Source of the DNA: Chersky-840 sp050011815
Lineage (GTDB): Bacteria > Actinomycetota > Acidimicrobiia > Acidimicrobiales > UBA8190
Reading direction: 5' to 3'
Assembly (NCBI GenBank): GCA_050011815.1
Contig: JBEKIJ010000005.1
Coordinates: 61,312 to 125,311, forward strand
Length of the DNA stretch: 64,000 nucleotides
Under the pieces are notes generated by a model that was given only the letters and a program-made list of their open reading frames with translations, was not told the origin of the DNA and did no database searches. The translations under genes and the position numbers were made by a program. Below are positions 49,363-58,553 of this stretch, piece by piece. Positions within the stretch are counted from its first letter, which is position 1, and each line of letters starts with the position of its first letter.

Positions 49363-51726
49363 TCAGAAGTTCTCCTCTTTGGCGCTGCTGATGGTGCCGG
49401 TGAGGTCCAGGGCGGTGGCGGGGTAGTAGACGGCGACACTCGGTGTGGTCTGGGTCGTCTGCGCGCTGCTCGCAGTGCCGAGCGTGATCGTGAGGGTGTT
49501 CTTCCCATCCCAGTGGATCGTGGAACAGCCGGTCGTCTTCCCGTTCTTGCATCCCGACACGTTGCCCCCGAAGGAAGCGTTCCCGTTGAAATAGCCGGCT
49601 TGGCCCAAGTCGATGGTGCCGAAATGGAAACCCCCACTGCAGTCGGCGGTGTCGGTGACACTGATGGAGTCGTCTCCCGAGGGTGCCTGCGTCCCTGACA
49701 CAACCACGTTGGAGTCGTCGAGGTCGGGGTATGCCGTGGTGCTCCACGCGGCGCACAAGGAGCTCGGCGCTGGTGCCGGGGAGAACGTGACGATGATCTG
49801 GTCTCCCCTCTGCGCCCGCCCGGCCAAGGTGGCGCCGTTGGTGAGGCTCAGCGCGGGCGCGAGCGGCGTCACCTGGGGCGAGGGCGCTGAGGGGACCCCC
49901 GCACCGACGGCGTTGTTGGCGGTCACGGTGAAGGTGTAGGTGCTGCCGTTGGTGAGCCCGGTCTCGACTCGTGAGGTGACCGAAGCCGCCACGGCATCTT
50001 GCGCCTGAACCACGCCGTCCAGATACCTCGTCACCGTGTACGAGGTGATGGGGCTACCTCCATCAGATGGCGCCGACCACGCCACGGTGGCGACACCGTT
50101 GCCCCCGGTCGCGGTCACACCCGTCACGCTGGAAGGAGGTGTCGCCGGTACCCCGCCGAGCGTGGTGGTCGTACCGGGGTCGATCCCGGAGCTCCCTGAT
50201 CCACCAGCCGTCGTCGTCGACGAGGTGTCTGGTCCGAGGGCCAGCGGTCCCGGGGAGCCTGCCGGTGGTCGTGGTTGTCTCGGGTCCACGGTGACGGCGC
50301 CGACAGGAGCCTCGCGGCCGGGGAGCGCGACCTGACTCGGGATCGTCGGCACGGGCGTGGCCGGCGTGGCCTTCACCGTCCCCGTTGCCACCGCTCCGGA
50401 GACGACCAGTGACGCCGCACCGACCCGTCCGAGCACCGCCACTGTCGCCTGGCCGAGTTGCGGGATGCTCCCGATGAAGGGCAACGAGCCCAGCCACGCC
50501 AAGGGCCCCACCATCGGTCGCAGGCGCACGATCGAGATGTCGAGAAAGGCCCGCACCACCCGCGGGTCGAACTGGGTTCCGGAGCAGGCGGCGAGTTCGG
50601 CTCGAGCAGCGTTGGGGGTCATCGACGCCTTGTAGCTGCGAGCTGTTGTCATGGTGTCGTAGCAGTCGGCGACGGCGACGATGCGGCCGCCTAACGAGAT
50701 CTCGTCACCCTTGAGCCCATAGGGATATCCCGTCCCGTCATACCGCTCGTGGTGTTCGGCGATGGTGTTGGCCCACTCGCCGAGCCAGCCTGCCAGCGGG
50801 GCCGTGAGCTTGGCCCCCTCGAGCGGATGGTTCTTGATGATCTCCCACTCGTCGTCGTCGAGCTTGTCCGGCTTGTTCAGGATGTGAGGGTGTACTGCCA
50901 GCTTTCCGATGTCATGCAGGAGCGCCGACCAGCGCAGGCGATCACGGTCGTGGGTCGAGAGATCGAGCTCGTCGGCGATGAGATCGGTCAAGACCCGCAC
51001 CCGTTCACCGTGTCCGCGGGTGAGTCGGTCGTGCGCGTTGAGCGCCCCGGCGAGGGAGAGGATCTTCTCGGCCGCCACCACGGGTTCATCCTCGATCCCG
51101 TGCGTGCGGGCCTCCTCAACTCGTTGGGCGAGGTTTCGGGTACTGCCCGACTTGCGGACTATGGCGCGGCGCTTGGGCGCCTGGTCGGGGAAGACCATCG
51201 TCATCTTCAACAAGACCGCCAGCGGCAGCGCTCGACGGGCGAGGCGATCTGTCACCACCAGAACGACCGACGGCACCCCGAGAACCACGATCCACCATGC
51301 CGCCAACCCACCGTCGGTGCGGGGTCGGGGGAGCACGTGCCCCGTGATGGTCGCGGCCAGGATCGACAGGGAAATGGGGAGGACGAAGACCGACGCACTC
51401 ACCAGTGCGGAGAGGACAGGGCGACCGTGCCAGCGGTCGGCGGCGGCATCGGCCGCCTCCTTGCTGCCGACCACGATGGACTCCCCCGCCAATGTGGCCC
51501 GCGGCGCCGCCAACGTAACGGGAGCCGACGCCTGGAGTGATCCGGGCGGCGCTGTTCTCCGTGGCGTGGTCTCGGGTCTCGAGACAGAGAACCTCGAGAC
51601 CTGCGGTGCGGAAAATGGAGAAGGTGGGGTCGACGGAACCGGGGGTTCCTCGGCGGGTTGACCCGGCGGATACCACTTGCCGTCAGACGCCCGCCACCAG
51701 CCCTCTCCTTTCCACGACGTGCCCAC
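49363..51726 (-). CDS. HD-GYP phosphodiesterase with two TM segments and a C-terminal FN3 domain
   Basis: A protein of about 787 residues. The opening SWKGEGWWRASDGKWYPPG is a tryptophan-rich motif seen at the front of many actinobacterial membrane proteins. Two TM segments follow. The HD-GYP domain has LTRGHGERVRVLTDLIADEL, LLHDIGKLAVHPHILNKP and EHHERYDGTGYPYGLKG, so it should hydrolyse c-di-GMP. A further hydrophobic segment (LGRVGAASLVVSGAVATGTV) precedes a Pro/Thr-rich linker, a fibronectin III domain (VTGVTATGGNGVATVAWSAP) and a Ser/Thr/Gly-rich tail. The GTG at 51726 has AAGGGG six bases ahead; an ATG at 51759 lacks one. Confidence 0.8.
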   Translation of the reverse strand: MGTSWKGEGWWRASDGKWYPPGQPAEEPPVPSTPPSPFSAPQVSRFSVSRPETTPRRTAPPGSLQASAPVTLAAPRATLAGESIVVGSKEAADAAADRWHGRPVLSALVSASVFVLPISLSILAATITGHVLPRPRTDGGLAAWWIVVLGVPSVVLVVTDRLARRALPLAVLLKMTMVFPDQAPKRRAIVRKSGSTRNLAQRVEEARTHGIEDEPVVAAEKILSLAGALNAHDRLTRGHGERVRVLTDLIADELDLSTHDRDRLRWSALLHDIGKLAVHPHILNKPDKLDDDEWEIIKNHPLEGAKLTAPLAGWLGEWANTIAEHHERYDGTGYPYGLKGDEISLGGRIVAVADCYDTMTTARSYKASMTPNAARAELAACSGTQFDPRVVRAFLDISIVRLRPMVGPLAWLGSLPFIGSIPQLGQATVAVLGRVGAASLVVSGAVATGTVKATPATPVPTIPSQVALPGREAPVGAVTVDPRQPRPPAGSPGPLALGPDTSSTTTAGGSGSSGIDPGTTTTLGGVPATPPSSVTGVTATGGNGVATVAWSAPSDGGSPITSYTVTRYLDGVVQAQDAVAASVTSRVETGLTNGSTYTFTVTANNAVGAGVPSAPSPQVTPLAPALSLTNGATLAGRAQRGDQIIVTFSPAPAPSSLCAAWSTTAYPDLDDSNVVVSGTQAPSGDDSISVTDTADCSGGFHFGTIDLGQAGYFNGNASFGGNVSGCKNGKTTGCSTIHWDGKNTLTITLGTASSAQTTQTTPSVAVYYPATALDLTGTISSAKEENF

Positions 51727-51917
51727 CCCGCACCCCTTGTCGCTGCTTCCGATGTCCATCGGCGCGTAGCCATCGCCGTCTTGAGACGACGGCGGACTCC
51801 GTGTCGAGGTCAGGCCCCGTTTCTGTGGCCGGCGCGTCTCCCCCGCCGGAGCCCAAAATGGGCGCACGACCAGGGCTTTCACCTATCCTTGGCAGTGGCG
51901 GCGGCGAAAGGCCAAGG

Positions 51918-52097
51918 ATGACCGAGAACCAGAACCCCACCGGGATGCGCCCGGTGCCGGGCATGGATCTCGTGGCACCGACCGGGTGGCGACGAGGACC
52001 GGTGGGCCACGAGAAGCCAGAGAATTCGCGCCGCCCTGACGGCCATCTCCTCGCCGACGCCGAGGCACCCCGGGCCCCGAACGAACGCCGCCCATGA
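51918..52097 (+). CDS. Small protein coupled to a glycosyltransferase gene, 59 residues
   Basis: Begins MTENQNPTGMRPVPGMDLVA and is Pro/Arg-rich with no TM or known motif. Its TGA overlaps the ATG of the next gene as ATGA. The ATG has AGG close ahead. Translational coupling is the main support, and it may be little more than a leader peptide. Confidence 0.4.
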   Translation: MTENQNPTGMRPVPGMDLVAPTGWRRGPVGHEKPENSRRPDGHLLADAEAPRAPNERRP

Positions 52098-53278
52098 CCG
52101 GTGGGGTCCGATGGATGTCGGTCGGCCCAGGCTCAGGCTACGGATACGCCAGCGAGGACTACCTGAGCGGCCTCCGGGCTTTCGGGGTGCCGGTCACCTG
52201 GACGCCGATGGGATGGCCCTCGGACGTCTGGAACGCGTCCTTCGGGCCCGTCGCTCGTGCCGATCTCGACGGCGCCGTCCATGGTGACATCGCCTACTCC
52301 GATATCACGCACGACACGGTGGTCGTCCATTCGGTGCCGGTCTGGCACGACCGGTTGGAGGCCGAGACGTCAGGCAGGCTCCTCGTGGCCCTCACGACGT
52401 GGGAGACGGACCGGCTGCATCACAACTGGGTGCCGATCCTCAACCGCTACGACCGCGTTCTCGTCCCCTCGCATTTCAACGAGGCGGTCTTCAGGTCCTC
52501 GGGTGTGACGGTCCCGATCACCGTCGTTCCTCACGTCGCCAGACCCGTCCGGACATCGGCATTCGATGGGCGCAAGGAAGACGACAACCGGTTCGTGTTC
52601 TACCTCGTTGCCACCTGGACGACCCGGAAGGCGATCCTGGACGTGGTGGAGGCCTTTCTCGCCGCCTTCACCTCCGCGCACGATGTCGTCCTCATCATCC
52701 ACACGACCCCGGTCGACTATGTGGCTCACGCCCGCCGCCGGGAATCGGACACGCGCCATTCCGATGCGACCTGGTTCACCTTGGCCAGGGCCCTGGGAGG
52801 TCGCGCCAACGTGCCCGACATCGTGCTGAGCACCCGGAAACTGAGCCAGGCGGAGATGGACGAGCTGCACGCACGGTGCGACTGCTTTGTCTCCCTGAGC
52901 CGGGGAGAGGGCTGGGGCCTCGGTGCATTCGAGGCCGCCGCCCGTGGCAAGCCGGTCATCGTCACCGGGTGGAGCGCGGCGCGGGAGTTCCTACCTCCCG
53001 ACTACCCCTACTTCGTCGACTACGACCTCATCCCCACCGTCGACGACGAGCCCGACGAATGGTGGCAGCCCCGAGACGGGGAGCGCTGGGCCAGAGCTCG
53101 TATTCCCCATGCCACGGCCCTTCTGCGCCACGTCTTCGAGCACCGGGAGGAGGCCCGCGCATGGGGGCGGACTTTGCAGTCTCACATCCATGACAACTTC
53201 AACAGCGCCCTCATCACCCGCCGCCTCCTCGACGCCATCGGCACCACACCTGCCGATCCCGAGAGCCCCTCGAAGTGA
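52094..53278 (+). CDS. GT4-type glycosyltransferase
   Basis: A 394-residue glycosyltransferase. The N-terminal GPGSGYGYASEDYLSGLRAF and ALTTWETDRLHHNWVPILNR precede VLVPSHFNEAVFRSSGVTVP. The nucleotide-sugar-binding region is DCFVSLSRGEGWGLGAFEAA. It is strikingly similar in plan to the second half of the fused glycosyltransferase at 54438 (same TTWETDR/TAWETDR and CFVSL-x-R-x-EGWGLGAF motifs), so the two are homologous. Donor and acceptor are unknown. It is part of a four-glycosyltransferase neighbourhood. Confidence 0.85.
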   Translation: MTGGVRWMSVGPGSGYGYASEDYLSGLRAFGVPVTWTPMGWPSDVWNASFGPVARADLDGAVHGDIAYSDITHDTVVVHSVPVWHDRLEAETSGRLLVALTTWETDRLHHNWVPILNRYDRVLVPSHFNEAVFRSSGVTVPITVVPHVARPVRTSAFDGRKEDDNRFVFYLVATWTTRKAILDVVEAFLAAFTSAHDVVLIIHTTPVDYVAHARRRESDTRHSDATWFTLARALGGRANVPDIVLSTRKLSQAEMDELHARCDCFVSLSRGEGWGLGAFEAAARGKPVIVTGWSAAREFLPPDYPYFVDYDLIPTVDDEPDEWWQPRDGERWARARIPHATALLRHVFEHREEARAWGRTLQSHIHDNFNSALITRRLLDAIGTTPADPESPSK

Positions 53279-53295
53279 GCCGCCCTCGGGGATCG

Positions 53296-53766
53296 TCACG
53301 ACCCCTGGGCCGGGTCGGGGAACCGGAGCTCGGCCGTCCCCACAAGGTGGTCGCCCAGGTCGTTGGTGGCTCGGAATTCCACCATGACGGTCCCCTCCCC
53401 GTCGCGTTGCTCGTGACCGGTGACCGTTCCGGTGTAGAGCAACCTGCTCCCCGGGAACATCGGGACGCCGAGTCGGATGGCCACCCGCCTGACCATGGCG
53501 TCGGGACCGGCCCAGTCGGTGAGGAATCGGCTGCAGTAGGCCGTGTCGGAGAGGATGTTCATGAAGATGTCGGGGGCACCCTGGCTGTTGGCGTAGTCAC
53601 GGTCGTGGTGAACCGGCATGAAATCCCGGGTGGCGATGGCACCCGCCACGATGACCGTGGGGGTGACCTCGATCTCCAGCGGGGTGATCTCGTCACCGAT
53701 CCGGATCTCGTCCCACTCGAGGGTGCGTCGGACCCCGGGCAGCTTCGCGGCCGGTCCTTCGCTCAC
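53296..53766 (-). CDS. MaoC-like hydratase subunit
   Basis: A 156-residue hotdog-fold protein. RDFMPVHHDRDYANSQGAPD carries the hydratase-2 motif with Asp and His four residues apart, and IFMNILSDTAYCSRFLTDWA follows. It adds water to or removes it from enoyl-acyl thioesters. Its GTG overlaps the stop of the upstream MaoC-like gene (GTGA). The pair resembles two-subunit dehydratases such as HadAB/HadBC of actinobacteria. Confidence 0.85.
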   Translation of the reverse strand: MSEGPAAKLPGVRRTLEWDEIRIGDEITPLEIEVTPTVIVAGAIATRDFMPVHHDRDYANSQGAPDIFMNILSDTAYCSRFLTDWAGPDAMVRRVAIRLGVPMFPGSRLLYTGTVTGHEQRDGEGTVMVEFRATNDLGDHLVGTAELRFPDPAQGS

Positions 53767-54314
53767 CGCGGTCCTCCCTCGGGCTTGAACTTGAGGATCC
53801 GGAACCTCTGGAGTCCGACGACCTCGCCGGTCTGGTCGCTGTAGGTCGTGACCCAGGTCACGAACCTGCCGACGCCGGCCCGCGTCTGCTTCTCCTCGGA
53901 TATCGACTCGATGGTCGAGACGGCGGAGATGACGTCGCCGATCCGGAGGTACCGGAGGATCTCCAACTCCGAGTTCGTGGCCAGTGTGCCGACGAACCCC
54001 GCTTCGTCCAGGACGGCGAGCGCCGCGGCCCCGTCCGCTTCCACCGGGGAGCCTCCCCGCTGCGCGATCCCGGTGATCTCGGGGGTGGCCATGGTCCAGG
54101 TCTGGAGCATGAGCGGTGGGGCCACGATCTCACCGAAGCGTGACCGCGCCGCCTGGTCGGGATCGGTGTAGACGGGGTTCCAGTCCTCGAACGCGGCCGC
54201 CCAGTGACGAATCATGGGCTGGTTGACCGGGTCGGGAGCCGAGGAGACCCCCCGCGATCCCATGGGCCGACCGATGAGCGCGGCGAGCCGGTCTTCGAAG
54301 TCCTGCTCGCTCAC
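53763..54314 (-). CDS. MaoC N-terminal-like dehydratase partner subunit
   Basis: A 183-residue hotdog protein. APDPVNQPMIRHWAAAFEDW and NPVYTDPDQAARSRFGEIVA are the FAS1-like dehydratase/MaoC N-terminal signature. The catalytic Asp-His pair of the partner is not obvious here, so it is probably the structural subunit of a heterodimer. The GTG start (VSEQDFEDRL) has GGAGGGG ahead. It overlaps the following MaoC gene by four bases. Role: hydration or dehydration step of a fatty-acid or polyketide-like pathway; the substrate is not known. Confidence 0.82.
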   Translation of the reverse strand: MSEQDFEDRLAALIGRPMGSRGVSSAPDPVNQPMIRHWAAAFEDWNPVYTDPDQAARSRFGEIVAPPLMLQTWTMATPEITGIAQRGGSPVEADGAAALAVLDEAGFVGTLATNSELEILRYLRIGDVISAVSTIESISEEKQTRAGVGRFVTWVTTYSDQTGEVVGLQRFRILKFKPEGGPR

Positions 54315-54437
54315 GTCCCCGCCCCTCCGGTGCGGCTCTTCTTGCAACACGAGAGCATTTCATCGATCCTGCCAGCTCGATACCCCGATGGGATGGAGGC
54401 TCAGGGGGCGATCCACCGACCCGGGCATACTGGCCCG

Positions 54438-56453
54438 GTGATCCCGAAGGTCGTCCATTTCGTCTTCGGACTCGAGGAGCAGCCCGAGCCGTTTCATTTC
54501 GTCCACTACCTGTCGATCGAGTCCTGTCGTCGGGAGCTGGCTCCCGACGAGATCTACTTCCACCACATGCACCTTCCCTGGGGGCCGTGGTGGGATCGCG
54601 TGGAGCCCCATGTCATTCTCCAGGAGACGGGTCTGGTGGCGGAGGTGTTGGCCGCCGACTACTCCGGTGGGGCAGTCCCTGCGCCCTACCGGTACGCCCA
54701 TCATGCAGATTTCATCCGGCTCGACGCCCTCATCGAGCACGGCGGCATCTATGCAGACATCGACACCGTCTTCGTCCGGCCGTTTCGCCCCGATCTCTTC
54801 GACCGGCCCTTTGTCATCGGGGCCGAACCCCCCGTCCGCGACGAGCAGACGGGTGAGTCCCGACCTTCGCTGTGCAACGCCCTGCTCATGGCGGAGCGGG
54901 GTTCGACGTTCGCCCGAACGTGGCGAGAGCAGATGGCGGGCGCGCTGAACGGGACGTGGAGCAACCACAGCGGGTTTCTCTCGAAAGCTCTGACAGAGCA
55001 GATGCCCGACGAGGTGCACGTCGAGCCCGAGGTCACGTTCTTCTCCTTCTCCTCGGATCCGAGCGGCCTCCATCGGCTCTTCGAGGAGAGGCATCCGGTG
55101 CCACAAGGGGCCCTCAGCCTCCACCTCTGGGCCCATCTGTGGTGGGCGCGCGGCCGCCGAGACTTCAGCATGGCGAACTCCGGGTGGTGTACGCCGACCG
55201 CCATCCGCAGGGCGCGCACGACATTCGCCGACCTGGCCCGCCCGTATCTCGCCGACACGAGCGTCGGAATCGATCGTCGCACGGCCGCCCCATCGACGCT
55301 CCCGCCCCCGAACTGGCTCTATCTCTCACTGGACGAGACCAGCGGCTACGGCGTGGCCGCCGACCGGTGCCGCGCCGCCCTCGAGGAATCGGGGATCGAA
55401 GTGGATTGGATCCCCTTCATCCCCGGGGGGCGATGGGGGCTCGGCTACGAGCCCCCTGCCGCGCTCGATCCGACCCCGCTCCCGGCGGCGGGGTCGGACC
55501 AGGTGGTCGTGGCCCACCTGGTCCCCGAGTTCCTCCCGGTCCTGCGCCGGCGCTGCCCCGACGCCTTTGTGGTCGGCCACACGGCATGGGAGACCGATCG
55601 GATCCCCGAGCACTGGATCGGGTGTCTCGACGCCGCCGACCTGGTGGTGGTGCCGTCCCGGTTCAGCGCCGCGGCCATCGGTTCCTCTCCGGTCTCGACG
55701 CCGGTGGCGGTGGTCCCCCATGTGGCGCCCGAGATCCGCCCCCACGCCTCTCGAACCTGGGAGGACATCCCCGCCGACGTGTCGGTCTTCTACACCATCG
55801 CGGAGTGGAACGAACGCAAGGCTGTCTTCTACGGCATCGAGGCCTATCTGCGGGCCTTCACCGCCGGAGATCCGGTGCTGCTCGTCGTGAAGACCTCGCA
55901 CCGGGACTGGCGATCGGGCCCCCCCGCCGGGCGACGAGCGGTCGAGCCCGGCACCAGCGCCTGGTCGTTGGCCCAGCTCCTCGCCCGCCACCCCGATCCG
56001 GCGCCCGTCCGCCTCGTGACCCGGGATCTGAGCGACGACGAGCTCGGCGCCTTGCACCAACGGGGAGACTGCTTCGTGTCGTTGTGCCGAAGCGAGGGTT
56101 GGGGGCTCGGTGCCTTCGACGCCGCCGCGCACGGCAACCCGGTCGTGACCACCGGCTACGGCGGGCACCTCGACTACCTGGAGGGCTCCCCCCACCTTGT
56201 CCGTTTCGACGTGGTGCCGGTGCAGGACCCCGCCGGATATCCGAGCTACGCGCCGAACCAGCACTGGGCGGAACCCGATCTCGACCATGGTGCCGAGCTC
56301 CTCCGAGAGGTGATGGCCGATCCGCGCCGGGCCAGAGCCCGAGCCGAAGCCTTGGCCGGCGAGCTCCGGTGGCGCTACCGGCCCGCCGCCGTGGCCGCCG
56401 CCTTCCGCGCCGCCGTCGATTCCCGCCGTTCCCGTTCCGGTGCCGAGGGATGA
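54438..56453 (+). CDS. Two-domain glycosyltransferase: GT32-like plus GT4-like
   Basis: A 671-residue fusion. The first half, beginning VIPKVVHFVFGLEEQPEPFH, has the GT32/capsular-synthesis pattern with the metal-binding DXD in IYADIDTVFVRPFRPDLFD. The second half (from about residue 300) has GHTAWETDRIPEHWIGCLDA and GDCFVSLCRSEGWGLGAFDA, homologous to the separate glycosyltransferase at 52094. Fusion suggests two consecutive sugar transfers to one acceptor. The GTG immediately before the first strand was chosen. No TM is seen, so it acts in the cytoplasm. Confidence 0.82.
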   Translation: MIPKVVHFVFGLEEQPEPFHFVHYLSIESCRRELAPDEIYFHHMHLPWGPWWDRVEPHVILQETGLVAEVLAADYSGGAVPAPYRYAHHADFIRLDALIEHGGIYADIDTVFVRPFRPDLFDRPFVIGAEPPVRDEQTGESRPSLCNALLMAERGSTFARTWREQMAGALNGTWSNHSGFLSKALTEQMPDEVHVEPEVTFFSFSSDPSGLHRLFEERHPVPQGALSLHLWAHLWWARGRRDFSMANSGWCTPTAIRRARTTFADLARPYLADTSVGIDRRTAAPSTLPPPNWLYLSLDETSGYGVAADRCRAALEESGIEVDWIPFIPGGRWGLGYEPPAALDPTPLPAAGSDQVVVAHLVPEFLPVLRRRCPDAFVVGHTAWETDRIPEHWIGCLDAADLVVVPSRFSAAAIGSSPVSTPVAVVPHVAPEIRPHASRTWEDIPADVSVFYTIAEWNERKAVFYGIEAYLRAFTAGDPVLLVVKTSHRDWRSGPPAGRRAVEPGTSAWSLAQLLARHPDPAPVRLVTRDLSDDELGALHQRGDCFVSLCRSEGWGLGAFDAAAHGNPVVTTGYGGHLDYLEGSPHLVRFDVVPVQDPAGYPSYAPNQHWAEPDLDHGAELLREVMADPRRARARAEALAGELRWRYRPAAVAAAFRAAVDSRRSRSGAEG

Positions 56454-56537
56454 CGCTCTCAGAGAGGCGCGAACCCCTCTGACCGTCGGGCGCAGGCGTT
56501 CGACCTCGGAGCCGGGCGGATCTATCGTCCGGACTCC

Positions 56538-56798
56538 ATGGTGCAGCAACTGCCGAAAATGGCCGAAGGACTGGACATCACCGAGACCGACGACGGCCTG
56601 ATCGTCTATCAGGAGTCGACCGATCGGGTGCACCATCTCAACCCGACGGCGGCAGTGGTCCTGGGGATGTGCGACGGCACGCACACGGTGGAGGAGATCG
56701 CCCGCGTCGTCGGCGAGACCTTCGCAGTGGGCGAGGTCCCCCAGCGCGAGACCGAGGCGTGTGTCGAGGATCTGACCCGAGAGCAGCTCGTCATCTGA
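56538..56798 (+). CDS. PqqD-family peptide-binding protein
   Basis: An 86-residue protein with the PqqD/RRE pattern. DDGLIVYQESTDRVHHLNPT, TAAVVLGMCDGTHTVEEIAR and a final helix TEACVEDLTREQLVI are all present. PqqD-like domains hold precursor peptides for modifying enzymes in RiPP pathways, but many stand-alone copies have no known role. Here no radical-SAM maturase is in reach. Glycosyltransferases surround it, and a repetitive Tat-exported protein gene lies about 1.3 kb downstream. It ends five bases from a convergent glycosyltransferase gene. Confidence 0.85.
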   Translation: MVQQLPKMAEGLDITETDDGLIVYQESTDRVHHLNPTAAVVLGMCDGTHTVEEIARVVGETFAVGEVPQRETEACVEDLTREQLVI

Positions 56799-56802
56799 GA
56801 TC

Positions 56803-57996
56803 TCAGGGACGACCGGCCGCGTGCAGGAACCTCCTGACGTGCTCGGCCACCACGGGGGCGCCGTGATGGCGGATCACGAACGTGCGTGCTGCCGCCGACA
56901 GGGACTGGGCCAGGGCGGGCGAATCCAGGACGTCGCCGGCGGCGACGGCGAGGCCCTCGGGGGTATCGGCCACGAGCACCTGCTCCGTGTGGCGCACGGC
57001 GAGACCCGCCACTCCGACCGGCGTGGTGATGACCGGCACCTGATGGGCGAAGGCCTCGAGCACTTTGATGCGCGTGCCGCTGCCCATGGTGAGCGGAGCC
57101 ACCACCGCGCCGGCCTGCTCGTAGAGATCGCCGAGATCCTCCACGAATCCCGTGAGCGTCACGGCCCGATGTGAGGAGAAACGGCTCAGGGGACCCTCGG
57201 AACGGTAGGGACCGACCAGCAGGATCCGGATCGGCCGTCCCAGCCGGGCCTCGAGTGCGGGGTGGACCCGGTCCACGAGGATCTCGGCGGCCTCGACGTT
57301 GGGCCCGTAGTCGAGGTTGGCGACGAAGAGGATGACGTCGGAGTGGTGCTCCGGTACACGAGCGGCGGGAACGGTGACGGCGTTGGGGACGGGGTGGGTG
57401 CGCAGCCCGTGCCGGCGGTCGATGGCTCGGGCGTCGAACTCCGAGGCCAGGCTCACGGCCGTGAATCGGGGTGCGAAGGTCGCCACCAGGCGCCCATAGG
57501 CCGCGGCGGTGGCGGGATCGCCCTGGTCGCGCGCCAGCGACTCGTCGTCGTCGTCCAGGTCGAGCGCGGACCACGCCGAGCCCAGCCGTTGGGCCACAGC
57601 CAAGCCCAGGGGGGCGAGGTAGGACCGCATGGCCAGCACCGGGGTGCCGGGGCCGGCGGCGCCGGCGGCTACCACCGCCTCGGCGTGCGCGGGCGAAGCC
57701 CCCTGGGCGGGTGCGGGCATGGGCTCGACCTCGGCCAGGAGTCGCCTCCAGGCGGGATCGGCCAGCAAGGCCACGGCACGCTGGGCCACCACCCGGCGCT
57801 CGGGCGCCGACAGGACCACCGTCGGGACCTCGACCGGACGGGGGCACGAGGGCAGGCGACCCGACACCGGGACCACGACCACCGAGACGTCCCAGGCGTC
57901 CGCCGCGCTCTCCACGAAGCTGGCAACCCGCATGGCCAGGCCGTTCCCCGTGCCACAGGGCTCGATGGGGGCGAGGACGAGGAGAGGTGGTGTCAT
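56803..57996 (-). CDS. GT4-type glycosyltransferase
   Basis: A 397-residue GT4 protein. LLVLAPIEPCGTGNGLAMRV is the N-terminal strand with a glycine loop. FVANLDYGPNVEAAEILVDR and the C-terminal VVAPLTMGSGTRIKVLEAFA with the E-x(7)-E-like nucleotide-sugar region are family features, as is HQVPVITTPVGVAGL. It is convergent with the PqqD-like gene and divergent from the Tat-exported repeat protein gene, with about 120 bases between the two starts. Donor and acceptor unknown. Confidence 0.88.
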   Translation of the reverse strand: MTPPLLVLAPIEPCGTGNGLAMRVASFVESAADAWDVSVVVVPVSGRLPSCPRPVEVPTVVLSAPERRVVAQRAVALLADPAWRRLLAEVEPMPAPAQGASPAHAEAVVAAGAAGPGTPVLAMRSYLAPLGLAVAQRLGSAWSALDLDDDDESLARDQGDPATAAAYGRLVATFAPRFTAVSLASEFDARAIDRRHGLRTHPVPNAVTVPAARVPEHHSDVILFVANLDYGPNVEAAEILVDRVHPALEARLGRPIRILLVGPYRSEGPLSRFSSHRAVTLTGFVEDLGDLYEQAGAVVAPLTMGSGTRIKVLEAFAHQVPVITTPVGVAGLAVRHTEQVLVADTPEGLAVAAGDVLDSPALAQSLSAAARTFVIRHHGAPVVAEHVRRFLHAAGRP

Positions 57997-58119
57997 AGGG
58001 ATCCGGCCCCTGTCGTCGTTTCGTCACGGAGAGTCACTGATGATTGCAGACGGCGCGAAAGCACTTTAAGCTGCCCCTCGTCGAGCCACGCATCCAGACT
58101 CACGGACCGGGAGGCCACA

Positions 58120-58542
58120 GTGGACGGTGACGAGCACGTCGAGCAGTCCGACTTCACAGGAGACCGCCGGGCATTTCTCAAGCGTATGGCCGTCTTCGCC
58201 TTCGCAGCGCCGGTGATCAGCTCGTTCGCCCTGGACTCGGCGGCCTTCGCCGGGACCGACCACCACGACCACAAGCCCAACCAGTACGGCTACAACAACA
58301 CCAACAATCCGCCGCCCGGCCAGATCTTGAACCCGTACCCTCCGCCCAACCAGTACGGGTACAACAACACCTACCCCCAGAAGCCGCCGCCCAACCAGTA
58401 CGGGTACAACAACACCTACCCCCAGAAGCCGCCGCCCAACCAGTACGGGTACAACAACACCTACCCCGAGAATCCTCCGCCCAAGGAACCGTGTGGGCCT
58501 GACGGGAAGAACAAGAACCAAAAGAACGACCACCGACGGTAG
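58120..58542 (+). CDS. Tat-exported small protein with NQYGYNNTYP repeats
   Basis: A 140-residue protein. The front has GDRRAFLKRMAVFAFAAPVI, a twin-arginine signal (RRxFLK) followed by a hydrophobic stretch and a likely cleavage after FALDSAAFAG. The mature part is almost wholly repeats: PPPNQYGYNNTYPQK three times in tandem, with a degenerate unit before them. It ends in a Lys/Asn-rich tail. There is one cysteine near the end (EPCGPDG). I recognise no family. The GTG start has GGGAGG ahead. A GT2 glycosyltransferase gene follows 11 bases later, so the pair is probably an operon, and Asn/Thr/Tyr residues of the repeats are possible glycosylation sites. Confidence 0.7.
   Translation: MDGDEHVEQSDFTGDRRAFLKRMAVFAFAAPVISSFALDSAAFAGTDHHDHKPNQYGYNNTNNPPPGQILNPYPPPNQYGYNNTYPQKPPPNQYGYNNTYPQKPPPNQYGYNNTYPENPPPKEPCGPDGKNKNQKNDHRR
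58339..58473 (+). repeat. Three tandem 45-bp units encoding PPPNQYGYNNTYPQ(K/N)
   Basis: The units are nearly identical, the first two differing only in the first codon (CCT or CCG). Such low divergence implies recent or ongoing unit expansion. Confidence 0.85.
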
Positions 58543-58553
58543 GAGCCGGGCCG

